Positions 1 to 7,713 of a stretch of DNA of 64,000 bases are shown here, one piece after another. The notes below the pieces were generated by a model. That model saw only the letters and a program-made list of their open reading frames with translations, ran no database searches and was not told where the DNA came from. Position 1 is the stretch's first letter. Each line of letters starts with the position of its first letter. A program made the position numbers and the translations under genes. Source of the stretch: DATJZG01 sp035499295 (lineage in GTDB: Bacteria; Myxococcota; Myxococcia; Myxococcales; Anaeromyxobacteraceae); the NCBI GenBank assembly GCA_035499295.1, contig DATJZG010000082.1:62001-126000 (forward strand). The letters are read 5' to 3'.

Positions 1-224
1 TCGATCTCCACCTCCTGGTCGGCCGCGGCCCGCAGCGCCTCGTTGCGCGGCATCGTGCCGTCGGGCCGGCCGCCCTTGCGGCGCTGGGTCTCGGTGATGC
101 AGAAGCCGGTGTAGAAGTTGACCGCCTTGACCTCGATTCCCTGCCGCTTCACCAGAGCCAGCGCGAGCGTCGAGTCGAGCCCGCCCGAGATCATGCCGAT
201 GGCTTTCACCCTGCCCTGCGACAT
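1..224 (-). CDS. PP-loop ATPase, MnmA/ThiI-like tRNA thiolation family (5' part, runs off left edge)
   Basis: Only the first 74 codons are visible; the gene continues beyond base 1. Residues 13-19 read SGGLDST, the PP-loop that binds ATP in enzymes that adenylate an oxygen or base carbon before sulfur or nitrogen insertion. A cysteine (C42) follows the first strand-helix unit. The tusA-like gene just upstream on the same strand supports a sulfur-transfer role such as tRNA 2- or 4-thiouridine formation. That is inference: QueC- and LarE-type PP-loop enzymes share the same N-terminus. ATG at 224 has GGAAG six bases before it. An in-frame ATG at 263 is possible and would sit 5 bases after the tusA stop. 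Confidence 0.75.
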   Translation of the reverse strand, partial: MSQGRVKAIGMISGGLDSTLALALVKRQGIEVKAVNFYTGFCITETQRRKGGRPDGTMPRNEALRAAADQEVEI

Positions 225-268
225 TCGCTTCCGTAGCCTCTCCGGCGCCTCGCCGGTCTCCATCTATC

Positions 269-520
269 TCAGCTGGCCCTCTTACGCACGTAGCTCTTCC
301 AGCTCGAGCCCTCGCGGAAGGTCCCGAGGTGCTCGTGGCGCGTCGCCCGGCACCACATGGGCATGTCCGTCTGGATCCCCGGGTCGGTGGCCACGACGCA
401 CAGCACCTCCCCGGGAGCGAGGCGCGCGATGGCCCGGGCCGTCTCGACGATGGGATAGGGGCAGAGCGTCCCGGAGGTGTCGAGGATGTGGTCAGCGGTG
501 GGAAGGACGGCGGTGGCCAT
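269..520 (-). CDS. tusA: TusA-family sulfurtransferase
   Basis: A small 83-residue protein of normal TusA length. Residues 19-23 read LCPYP, containing the CPxP motif whose first cysteine (C20) carries the persulfide in TusA/SirA/YedF proteins. These cytosolic carriers pass sulfur to tRNA thiolation, molybdenum cofactor or other sulfur pathways. It ends 5 or 44 bases before the PP-loop ATPase gene, depending on that gene's start, on the same strand. The two probably form one unit in which TusA supplies sulfur to the PP-loop enzyme; the pairing is inference. ATG at 520 is chosen because the family N-terminus (ILDTSGTLCPYP) follows directly. Longer in-frame starts add a non-conserved arginine-rich stretch. 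Confidence 0.88.
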   Translation of the reverse strand: MATAVLPTADHILDTSGTLCPYPIVETARAIARLAPGEVLCVVATDPGIQTDMPMWCRATRHEHLGTFREGSSWKSYVRKRAS

Positions 521-614
521 TCCGAGCGACCCTTTATCGCGCGGCGCGGGAAGGGGGCAACCGTCTCCAGCGTTTCTTGCTGAGCAGGGGGCGGGAAGAT
601 ACCCTCGACCTCCC

Positions 615-1145
615 TTGCACCGCTTGCGCCGACCCGACCGACGGTTCCTGCCGCTCGCCCTCGCGGCCCTTCTCGCCGCGCCGTGGCCCTCTTCGGCCGC
701 GGCGGACTCGACGACCACGTCCGCGCGTCGCCCCGTCGGCTTCACCCTCTCCGCGGACCTGGGGGGAGGCGGCCAGCTCGGCTCCGGGTCGCGCTACCAG
801 CCCCCGAGCCTGTTCGAGTTCGAGGCCACCGCCGGGTACTACGTGGGGCTCGGCCTCTCTCCCGAGCTCTCCTTCGTCCTGGGGATGTCCCCGGGCACCT
901 ACTTCGCCATCCGTCCCGGGCTCCACTTCGCCGTCCCTCAGTCGCCCTTCTACGTTCGGGTGGCGGTGGACGCCGCGACGCAGATCGGCTACCTGGAATG
1001 GCGCTGGGTCCTGCTCGGCGGGGGACTCGAGTTGCGCCTCACCGACGCGGTGGGGTTCTACGGCGAGGGCGACACCGGCGTCCCGCTGTCGGCGGGGGTC
1101 GGCGTCCCCCTCATGGTCCGGGCGGGAGCCTTCTACAGCTTCTAG
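615..1145 (+). CDS. Predicted outer-membrane beta-barrel protein
   Basis: I do not recognise the family. From TTG at 615 the product is 176 residues, with a basic N-terminus, a hydrophobic run (FLPLALAALLAAP) and an AAA signal-peptidase site near residue 30, so it is exported. The mature part alternates polar and hydrophobic residues in glycine-rich strands and ends in an aromatic residue (FYSF), as outer-membrane barrels do. The start is uncertain: TTG at 615 or 624 gives a sensible signal peptide, whereas GTG at 477 adds a non-conserved arginine-rich extension that overlaps tusA. It is divergent from tusA and lies 35 bases before the DsbA-like gene, possibly in one unit with it. Confidence 0.6.
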   Translation: MHRLRRPDRRFLPLALAALLAAPWPSSAAADSTTTSARRPVGFTLSADLGGGGQLGSGSRYQPPSLFEFEATAGYYVGLGLSPELSFVLGMSPGTYFAIRPGLHFAVPQSPFYVRVAVDAATQIGYLEWRWVLLGGGLELRLTDAVGFYGEGDTGVPLSAGVGVPLMVRAGAFYSF

Positions 1146-1180
1146 GCCCCTTTTTTTCTGCAAGAGTGGGAGCAAACGAC

Positions 1181-2710
1181 ATGAAGCACACCAACTGGGT
1201 CTTGGCGTTCATCGTGGGCCTCGTCCTCGGCATCGCCGGCGACCGCATGTCCGGCGGGGGCGGGCCGGCCGGGAAGAAGGTGGCCGACCTGCCGCCCGGC
1301 TCGCTGCGCGAGACCGATCTTCCCCCCGGCACCCTGGCAGGCCTCTCGGAAGGGCAGAAGTACCAGGTGCTGAAGGGCGTCTCCGAGCGCTACGGCCGCC
1401 CCCAGCAGCCCCAGGCGCAGCGCCCGACGGAGGACGCGAAGGCGGTCTACAAGGTCCCCCTCGAGGACTCGCCGGCGAAGGGTCCTCCCGACGCCCTCGT
1501 CACCATCGTCGAGTACTCGGACTTCGAGTGCCCGTTCTGCAAGCGGGTCGGCCCGACCCTGAAGCAGCTGGAGGAGGCCTACCCCGGCAAGCTCCGCTTC
1601 GTCTTCAAGCACAACCCGCTCCCCTTCCACCCGAAGGCGATGCCGTCGGCGATGGCCTCCGAGGAGGCCCGGGCCGAGGGAGGGGCCGCGAAGTTCTGGG
1701 CCATGCACGACAAGCTCTTCGACTCGAACCCCAACCTGGACCGCCCGGCGCTCGAGAAGCTCGCGCAGGAGCTCGGGCTCGAGATGGCGTCCTTCCGCAA
1801 GGCCCTCGACGAGCAGCGCTACGAGCAGCGCATCAAGCGGGACATGGCTCTCGCGAGCTCTCTCGGGGTGAGCGGGACTCCCACCTTCTTCATCAACGGT
1901 CGCAAGGTGGTGGGCGCCGTCCCCTACGAGGTCTTCAGGGCTGCGGTGGACGAGGAGATGAAGAAGGCCGAGGACATGGTGAAGGCCGGCGTGCCGGCGC
2001 AGGACGTCTACGTCCGCATCATCGAGAAGGGCGCCAGCGCCCCGGTCATGGTCCAAGGCGGCCCGGCGGCTCCCCAGCCTCCCCCGCCCCCTCCCCCTCC
2101 GGCGGCCTCGCGGGTCGACTTCCGCTCCGACGATCCGGTGAAGGGCGCGAAGGTCGCCAAGGTGACGGTGGTGGAGTTCTCCGATTTCCAGTGCCCCTTC
2201 TGCAGCCGGGTGAACCCGACCCTGAAGCAGCTGGAGCAGGCCTACCCGAAGGACCTGCGGGTGGTGTGGAAGCACCAACCGCTGCCGTTCCACTCGCAGG
2301 CCATGCCGGCGGCGACGGCCGCCGAGGCGGCCCGCGAGCAGGGCAAGTTCTGGCAGATGCACGACCTCCTCTTCGAGAACCAGGCATCCCTCTCGCCGGC
2401 CCAGTACGAGCAGTGGGCCTCGAAGATCGGCCTCGACCCGAAGAAGTTCCAGGCGGCGCTCGCCTCGGACAAGACGAGGACGCGCATCCAGGAAGACTCT
2501 CAGCTCGGAGCCAAGGTCGGGGCGAACGGCACCCCCACCCTCTTCGTGAACTGCCGCCAGATCGTGGGGGCCCAGCCCTACGAGAGCTTCAAGAAAATGG
2601 TGGACGAGGAGATGGCCAAGGCGGACCAGATGCAGAAGCAGGGCGTGAAGGTCGACGGGTCGTTCTACGACCGCATCTGCGAGGCCAACATCCGGGCGGC
2701 CGGGCACTAG
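1181..2710 (+). CDS. Tandem DsbA-like thiol oxidoreductase with two CPFC domains
   Basis: A 509-residue envelope protein with an N-terminal hydrophobic segment (residues about 6-20) that acts as an uncleaved anchor or signal. Two thioredoxin-fold DsbA/DsbG-type domains follow, each with a CPFC active site (residues 117-120 and 338-341) and a matching cis-proline motif (SGTPTFF and NGTPTLF). They are separated by a proline-rich linker containing eight consecutive prolines. The domains are clearly homologous to each other, which suggests internal duplication. The expected role is thiol oxidation or isomerisation in the periplasm. The second domain has an extra cysteine right after its cis-Pro strand (FVNC). 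ATG at 1181 has a purine-rich Shine-Dalgarno (AGTGGGAG). Confidence 0.85.
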   Translation: MKHTNWVLAFIVGLVLGIAGDRMSGGGGPAGKKVADLPPGSLRETDLPPGTLAGLSEGQKYQVLKGVSERYGRPQQPQAQRPTEDAKAVYKVPLEDSPAKGPPDALVTIVEYSDFECPFCKRVGPTLKQLEEAYPGKLRFVFKHNPLPFHPKAMPSAMASEEARAEGGAAKFWAMHDKLFDSNPNLDRPALEKLAQELGLEMASFRKALDEQRYEQRIKRDMALASSLGVSGTPTFFINGRKVVGAVPYEVFRAAVDEEMKKAEDMVKAGVPAQDVYVRIIEKGASAPVMVQGGPAAPQPPPPPPPPAASRVDFRSDDPVKGAKVAKVTVVEFSDFQCPFCSRVNPTLKQLEQAYPKDLRVVWKHQPLPFHSQAMPAATAAEAAREQGKFWQMHDLLFENQASLSPAQYEQWASKIGLDPKKFQAALASDKTRTRIQEDSQLGAKVGANGTPTLFVNCRQIVGAQPYESFKKMVDEEMAKADQMQKQGVKVDGSFYDRICEANIRAAGH

Positions 2711-2742
2711 CCCGATCCCGCCGAGCTAGGCGGGGTTCGGGC
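2710..2742. terminator. Bidirectional hairpin terminator between convergent genes
   Basis: An imperfect inverted repeat. The left arm is GCCCGATCCCGCC and the right arm GGCGGGGTTCGGGC, around a six-base loop, with one T-G wobble and one bulged T. It lies exactly between the convergent DsbA-like gene (stop at 2710) and the minus-strand cyclase-like gene. The latter's TAG stop (2726-2728) falls in the loop. There is no U-tract, as is common in very GC-rich genomes. Confidence 0.55.
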
Positions 2743-5380
2743 CAGCGGGCCGGACCCCGCCGAGCCACCGCTCGCGCATCGCGCGGAAGAGCGCCGCCGG
2801 CGCCCCCACGTCGGCCGCCAGCTCCCAGACCCGCACCTCGCCCAGCCCCTTGAAGCGGGCGCGGCCAACGTGGCGGAACAGCTCCGCCGGGCGCCCGTCG
2901 AGATGGAAGGTCACCACCAGGCTCTCCGTGCCCGAGCCGTACCAGTAGTTGCGCGAAAGCTCCTCGGGCACGTTCCGGGGCTCGAGTTCCACCCTGCGCA
3001 CCGTGCGCGACCGCTCCGTCGCCCGGAGGAACGCGCTCAGCGCCTCCTCGGAGAGCGCCGCCCCGCCGTTGTAGACGTCGCCCGTTCCTTCGTCCTCGGC
3101 CCGCGCTGCCGCCTCCAGCGCCTCCCGCACCGGGACGGCCACGGCCCGCATCGCCGCGGCGAGGTCGCCGGTCCGGGCGGCCCGCAGCGCTGCCGCCTCC
3201 GCCGCCGGGGGAACGGAGAGCGAGAGGGGCTGGCCGATGAACACGCTCCAGGCATGCTGCAACTCCGGCAGCCCGCGGGCCGCCCGCTCGGCGGCGAGGA
3301 GTCCGTCGGCTCGGGCCCGTGCCGAGGGAGCGCGCGCGGTGCCGCGCGCCGACTCGTTGATCTTGTCGGCGATGGCCACCCGGTTCTTGCCGAAGACCTC
3401 GTCCTCGATGGTCATCACCAGCGGGGCGGGGCCGAAGCTCACGAAGACCCCGGCCTCGAGCCCCTCCCCGCGCGCGCGCGCCAGCGCTCGGTCCCGATCC
3501 CCGGCGAGCCGCGCCTCGGCCGCGGCGGCCAGGGCCGCCCGCCGCAGCGCGCCGGCCCGCTCCGGCCCCTCGGGCGCGGCGCGCTCCGCCTCGGCCGCGG
3601 CCGCCACCCGCTCCCGCCGCGCCCGCTCCATGCTCTCCCGGAACTCCCCCTCCAGTGCCGCCACCTGCCTCGCCACCGCCGCCCCGCTCACCTCGCGTGC
3701 CAGCCGCGCCTCGTAGGCAGCGAGGAGCCGGCGGATCTCCATCGCCAGGGACACGAGCATCTCGATGTCACCGGAGAGCGAGATGGCGTCACCGAGAAGG
3801 TTGTTCACCGCCACCCCGCCGCGGTCGGAGAGGTGAGGCATGCCGGAGAAGCGCCGCTTGGCGGCGTTGAGGATGGGCAGGTAGAACTCCCGGCGCAGGA
3901 AGTCCGCCATCGCCGCCTGGCCGAGGAGGCCGGTGCGGCGGGTGAAGTCCTTCACGTCGGCGAACAGATGGGCGATGGGGCGCTCCCGCGACAAGCGCAG
4001 GATGGGGCCGGGGCGGGCGGAGAAGCGGTAGAGCCTCCCCGCCTCCCATTCGGCGTCGGCTCCTCCCTCCGCCTCCGCCCCGGTGCGGGCGACGAGGGCC
4101 CGCCGGGCCGGCAGGAAGATCCGCTCCAGGGCGGCGTCGGCGAGCAGGGCGGCGGCCGCGCTCGCGTACTCGGCGCGCGCCTGGTCGCGCCGCAGCCCGA
4201 CCGCCGCGGCCGGCTCCCGCGGCTTCCACGACTTGAGCGCCCTTTGGAGGAGCTCGAGGCCAGCCGCCGACTCGGCGCTCGCCGACCGGGAGAGCACCTG
4301 GCGCGCCCGGGCGGAGAGGGAGCGACGCCCCTCCTCGTCGGAGGCGGCCGCGGCCAGCCCGCCCGGCTCGGCGAGGAGGGCGCGCAGGTCGGCCGCCGAC
4401 GCGCCCGCTCCCGCCTCCTCCGCGCCCACCACCGCCGCCGAGAGCGCCTCGCGCAGCCGGGCCACCGCCACCGCGGCCTCTGCCCGCCGCGAGGCCTCCT
4501 CGTCGGACGCGAGCGAGCTGGCGAGGTCCGCGGCGGCCGCCTCCGGATCCCCTCCGGCGGCCAGGCGCGCCACCACCTCGTCGGCGCGGGGCACCCCGGC
4601 GGAGAGGTCGAGCCCGTAGAGGGTGGACCCGCTTCCAGCGACGGCGCCGCGCCCGCCGGCGAGCGCCCCTGGGTTGAGCACCGCCTCCAGCCGGACGACC
4701 GCGGGATCGTCCGGGCCGAGGCCCAGGTCGCGGGCGGCGCGAGCGAGCCCGGTGTTCCCCGCAATCCACAAGGCGTGCAGGGCCGCGCCGCGCAGGTAGC
4801 GGTCGTGCGGGGGCTTAGGCAGCTCCTCCTGCAGGCCGGCCGCGGCTTGCTGCAGCGACCCGAAGAGCGCCAGCGCGGCGAGGAAGAGCGTGTCCTCGCG
4901 CTCGCTCGAGGCCGCGGCCTCCTCCGCGGCCCTGCGCAGCACGCTGATCCACAGCGCGGTGAGCGAGCGCCCCCTTCCCCCCGGCCCCATCCAGGCACAT
5001 AGCACGCCGCCCGACAGGGCAGGGTGCACCTGGGAGGCGAGGCGCGCCGCCCGGCGCAGGTCTGGCCCGCCGGACACCGGGCCGAGCGAGTCCTCTCCGC
5101 GCGGCAGCGAGACGAAGTCCTCGCGCAGGTAGAGCCGGTCGAGCACCTCGGCCGGCACGAAGGCCTTGTAGTGGGTGGAGAGCAGGAGCCCCACCTGCGC
5201 GGCCGCGACCTTGGCGATGGCCGCGGCGTCGGGGGCGATCTGGACCGGGACGCGCAGGTCGGCGAGGGAAGTCCCGAGGTGAAACCGGAGGCGGGCGGGG
5301 TCGATGGAGGCGAACCCCGGGCCCGCCGACCGGGCCAGGGTGAGGAGCTCGAGGCGCCGCGCCGCGAGCGGGCCGGGCAC
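2726..5380 (-). CDS. Large protein with divergent class III nucleotidyl cyclase-like region
   Basis: An 884-residue protein I cannot assign to a named family. Residues 1-465 are Ala/Arg/Leu-rich, probably helical, with no recognisable domain. Residues 468-690 resemble a class III adenylyl/guanylyl cyclase: HLFADVKDFT (D475) matches the first metal-binding strand and LLGD (D531) the second aspartate. GVFVSFG (644-650) and ADKINESARG (671-680) match the later core blocks. About 80 charged, coiled-coil-like residues (560-640) are inserted between them. Both metal aspartates remain, so activity is possible; substrate and partner are unknown. There is no signal peptide, so it should be cytosolic. 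GTG at 5380 follows the upstream peptidase stop with no gap, implying translational coupling. Confidence 0.6.
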   Translation of the reverse strand: MPGPLAARRLELLTLARSAGPGFASIDPARLRFHLGTSLADLRVPVQIAPDAAAIAKVAAAQVGLLLSTHYKAFVPAEVLDRLYLREDFVSLPRGEDSLGPVSGGPDLRRAARLASQVHPALSGGVLCAWMGPGGRGRSLTALWISVLRRAAEEAAASSEREDTLFLAALALFGSLQQAAAGLQEELPKPPHDRYLRGAALHALWIAGNTGLARAARDLGLGPDDPAVVRLEAVLNPGALAGGRGAVAGSGSTLYGLDLSAGVPRADEVVARLAAGGDPEAAAADLASSLASDEEASRRAEAAVAVARLREALSAAVVGAEEAGAGASAADLRALLAEPGGLAAAASDEEGRRSLSARARQVLSRSASAESAAGLELLQRALKSWKPREPAAAVGLRRDQARAEYASAAAALLADAALERIFLPARRALVARTGAEAEGGADAEWEAGRLYRFSARPGPILRLSRERPIAHLFADVKDFTRRTGLLGQAAMADFLRREFYLPILNAAKRRFSGMPHLSDRGGVAVNNLLGDAISLSGDIEMLVSLAMEIRRLLAAYEARLAREVSGAAVARQVAALEGEFRESMERARRERVAAAAEAERAAPEGPERAGALRRAALAAAAEARLAGDRDRALARARGEGLEAGVFVSFGPAPLVMTIEDEVFGKNRVAIADKINESARGTARAPSARARADGLLAAERAARGLPELQHAWSVFIGQPLSLSVPPAAEAAALRAARTGDLAAAMRAVAVPVREALEAAARAEDEGTGDVYNGGAALSEEALSAFLRATERSRTVRRVELEPRNVPEELSRNYWYGSGTESLVVTFHLDGRPAELFRHVGRARFKGLGEVRVWELAADVGAPAALFRAMRERWLGGVRPAGPNPA

Positions 5381-7204
5381 CTACTTCCTCTCCCCGAGCA
5401 CCACCTGGGCGGTCTTCCGCTCGCCGCGGTGCGACCAGACCACCTCCACCGCGTCGCCGGGCCGATAGAAGCGAAGGGCGTAGGAGAGGTCCTGTAGGTT
5501 CTGGATCCTGCGGCCGCCGACCTGGAGCACTACGTCCCCCTCCCCGATCCCCGCCTTCTCTGCCGGGCTCCCCGCGCGCACCCCGGTGAGCAGGACCCCG
5601 GGCTCGCTCCGCTCCCCGAAGTCGGGGATGGTACCGAGGTAGGCGCCGTACCCGCGACCCTCCCGGCCTCCGCCCTGCCCGGGCGGGGGAGGCGACTTCA
5701 CCACCTCGATGCGGTAGGGGGCGTCCGCGGCCGACTCGACGGCGCGCAGCGCCAGGACCGCCACCTCCGCGAGGCCGCCGGCGTCGATCTTGTCCGCGGT
5801 GTCCGTGGGGCGGTGGTAGTCGGCGTGCGCCCCGGTGAAGAAGAAGAGGACCGGGATCCCCTTGGCGTAGAAGCTCGTCTGGTCCGAGGGGCCGTAGCCG
5901 TCCCCCACGAAGGCCGGCGAGAGCGCCAGGGACGGAGCTCGCGCGTTGAGCGCCGCCACCCAGGAGCGCAGCCCGCGCGCCGTGTCCACTCCCTCCACGA
6001 ACACCTTGCCCTTCTGGGGCCGGCCCACCATGTCGAGGTTCACCATCAGCTGCATGTGCTCGAGGGGGCAGAAGGGCGGGGGCGCCTTGACGAAGTGGGC
6101 GGACCCGAGAAGACCCGACTCCTCGCCGCTGAAGGCGGCGAAGAGCACCGTGCGCGAGCGGGGGCCCGCCCTCTGGAGACCCTTGGCGATCGCGAGCAGC
6201 GCCGCCACCCCGCTCGCGTTGTCGTCCGCGCCCGGGTGGAGACCGCTCTGGTCCGCAGCGAGCGAGCTCTCGCCCCCGAGCCCGAGGTGGTCGTAGTGCG
6301 CGCCCACCACCACGCACTCGCCGGCGAGGTCGGGGTCGCGACCCCAGATCGCCCCCACCACGTTGGCGGTGTGCGTGCGCGCCTGCTCCAGGCCCACCTG
6401 GACCCGGACGGCGACGCCGAGCGCCCGGGAGTGGGGCCTGCCGTCCTCCTCTCCGGGCCGGGCCAGGGCTGCCGCGTCCGCCACCCCGGCTAGCGAGTTC
6501 GCGAGCGCCCGGACCGCCAGGATCCCGGCGGAGGAGGAGGGCGTCCCGCCGAAGGGCCGGAGCGCGTCGGGGCCCTGGTGCTGCCAGTCGTCGCGCACCA
6601 CCAGGACGGCCACCGCCCCGTGGTCGCGGGCGTTCATCGCCTTGTAGCGCCATTCGCCGTAGGCGTAGGCGCGGGGCGATCGGAAGGGAGAGCCGGGGTC
6701 GGACTCGCGCGGGAAGTGGGCCGCCACCAGGACCACCTTCCCCTTCGCGTCCAGGCCGGCGTAGTCGTCGTAGGAGAACTCGGGCGCGGTGATGCCGTAA
6801 CCGGCCCAGACGAGCTCGGCCTGGGCACCGCCTGCGTCGCTGAAGGTGAAGGGCTGCCAATCGGCTCCCAGGCGGAGATCCTTCCCGCCCACCGAGAGCG
6901 CGTTCTCTCCCCGGAGCACCACCCCCACCGGCGCCTCGAAACCCTGTAGGTACCCTTCCGGGAAAGCGGGCTCGAGCCCCAGCGATCGCATGCGGTCGGC
7001 GACGAAGGCGGCGGCGGCGGCGAGCCCCGGGGTGCCGAGGCCCCTGCCGGTGCGCTCCGGGGCGGCGAGCCAATCCACGTCCGACTGGAGCTCGGCGGGC
7101 CGCACCTCCGCCTCGCCGTCGGCCTCTCGCGAGGGAGAGGCCGGCGCGCCGGCGCAGGCCGCGAGGAGAAGGGCGAGCGCGGCGGCCATCGGAGCGTTTC
7201 TCAT
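5381..7204 (-). CDS. Secreted lipoprotein M28 metallopeptidase with PDZ domain
   Basis: A 607-residue lipoprotein with lipobox LLAAC (C17). Residues about 100-270 form the region before and around a PA-like insert. The M28 aminopeptidase core follows with its zinc ligands: GAHYDHLG (His), HPGADDNASG (Asp), SGEESGLLG (catalytic and ligand Glu), NLDMVG (Asp) and HADYHRPTDT (His). A C-terminal PDZ domain (about 515-607) contains VRAGSPAEKAGIGEGDVV. This is the layout of the bacterial aminopeptidase/PDZ family. It should remove N-terminal residues from peptides in the periplasm or at the surface. Its TAG stop directly abuts the GTG of the cyclase-like gene. It is divergent from panD. Confidence 0.88.
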   Translation of the reverse strand: MRNAPMAAALALLLAACAGAPASPSREADGEAEVRPAELQSDVDWLAAPERTGRGLGTPGLAAAAAFVADRMRSLGLEPAFPEGYLQGFEAPVGVVLRGENALSVGGKDLRLGADWQPFTFSDAGGAQAELVWAGYGITAPEFSYDDYAGLDAKGKVVLVAAHFPRESDPGSPFRSPRAYAYGEWRYKAMNARDHGAVAVLVVRDDWQHQGPDALRPFGGTPSSSAGILAVRALANSLAGVADAAALARPGEEDGRPHSRALGVAVRVQVGLEQARTHTANVVGAIWGRDPDLAGECVVVGAHYDHLGLGGESSLAADQSGLHPGADDNASGVAALLAIAKGLQRAGPRSRTVLFAAFSGEESGLLGSAHFVKAPPPFCPLEHMQLMVNLDMVGRPQKGKVFVEGVDTARGLRSWVAALNARAPSLALSPAFVGDGYGPSDQTSFYAKGIPVLFFFTGAHADYHRPTDTADKIDAGGLAEVAVLALRAVESAADAPYRIEVVKSPPPPGQGGGREGRGYGAYLGTIPDFGERSEPGVLLTGVRAGSPAEKAGIGEGDVVLQVGGRRIQNLQDLSYALRFYRPGDAVEVVWSHRGERKTAQVVLGERK

Positions 7205-7257
7205 GGCGAAAGGGCCCCGGCCCGGGCGGCCCGGACGCGGGTGCGACGGGGGACTCC

Positions 7258-7286
7258 TTGATCCCGGCCCGGGGAGCAGATATTTA
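7258..7286 (+). promoter_or_regulatory. Promoter of panD (TTGATC-17-TATTTA), predicted leaderless
   Basis: TTGATC at 7258-7263 and TATTTA at 7281-7286 are separated by 17 bases. The predicted start point is base 7293 or 7294, which is the A of the panD ATG or the base before it. The region has no Shine-Dalgarno. It probably also drives the trp genes downstream. Confidence 0.5.
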
Positions 7287-7293
7287 ACACCAG

Positions 7294-7689
7294 ATGCGCC
7301 GGACGTTCTTCAAGTCCAAGATCCACCGTGCCACGGTGACGCACGCCGACCTCGACTACGAGGGGTCCGTCACCATCGACGAGGACCTCCTCGACGCCGC
7401 CGGCATCTGGGAGTTCGAGGCCATCCACGTCTGGAACATCACCCGCGGGACCCGGCTGCAGACCTACGTGATGAAGGGGCGCCGCGGCAGCGGAGAGATC
7501 TGCATCAACGGCGCGGCGGCCCACCTGACGAAGCCCGGTGACATGGTCATCCTCGCCACCTTCGCGGAACTCGAGGACGCGGAGGCCAAGACGCACAAGC
7601 CGCTCGTGATCCTCGTCGACGACCGCAACCGCATCGTGGCAAAGAACGTCGAGGAGGTCGCCGGTCCTGCCCGGCGAGTCATGGCATGA
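7294..7689 (+). CDS. panD: Aspartate 1-decarboxylase proenzyme
   Basis: PanD is a pyruvoyl-dependent enzyme that converts L-aspartate to beta-alanine for pantothenate and coenzyme A. The 131-residue product has the family's usual length. YEGSVTID carries the self-cleavage site between G24 and S25, which creates the pyruvoyl group. GRRGSGEICINGAAA and the PGD motif are also typical. ATG at 7294 starts the family N-terminus (MRRTFFKSKIHRATVT). It is the first gene of a run of co-directional genes leading into trp. The TGA stop (7687-7689) overlaps an ATG at 7686, the position where trpE would be expected to begin. Confidence 0.97.
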   Translation: MRRTFFKSKIHRATVTHADLDYEGSVTIDEDLLDAAGIWEFEAIHVWNITRGTRLQTYVMKGRRGSGEICINGAAAHLTKPGDMVILATFAELEDAEAKTHKPLVILVDDRNRIVAKNVEEVAGPARRVMA

Positions 7690-7713
7690 CGGTGTTTCTT
7701 TGGCGCTGACACC

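Noticed and set aside
118..2853. A 911-codon open frame on the plus strand and many similar long open frames opposite real genes
   Set aside because: They are arginine-, proline- or glycine-rich readings of GC-rich coding DNA in the wrong frame or strand, overlap proteins with clear motifs, and match no family.
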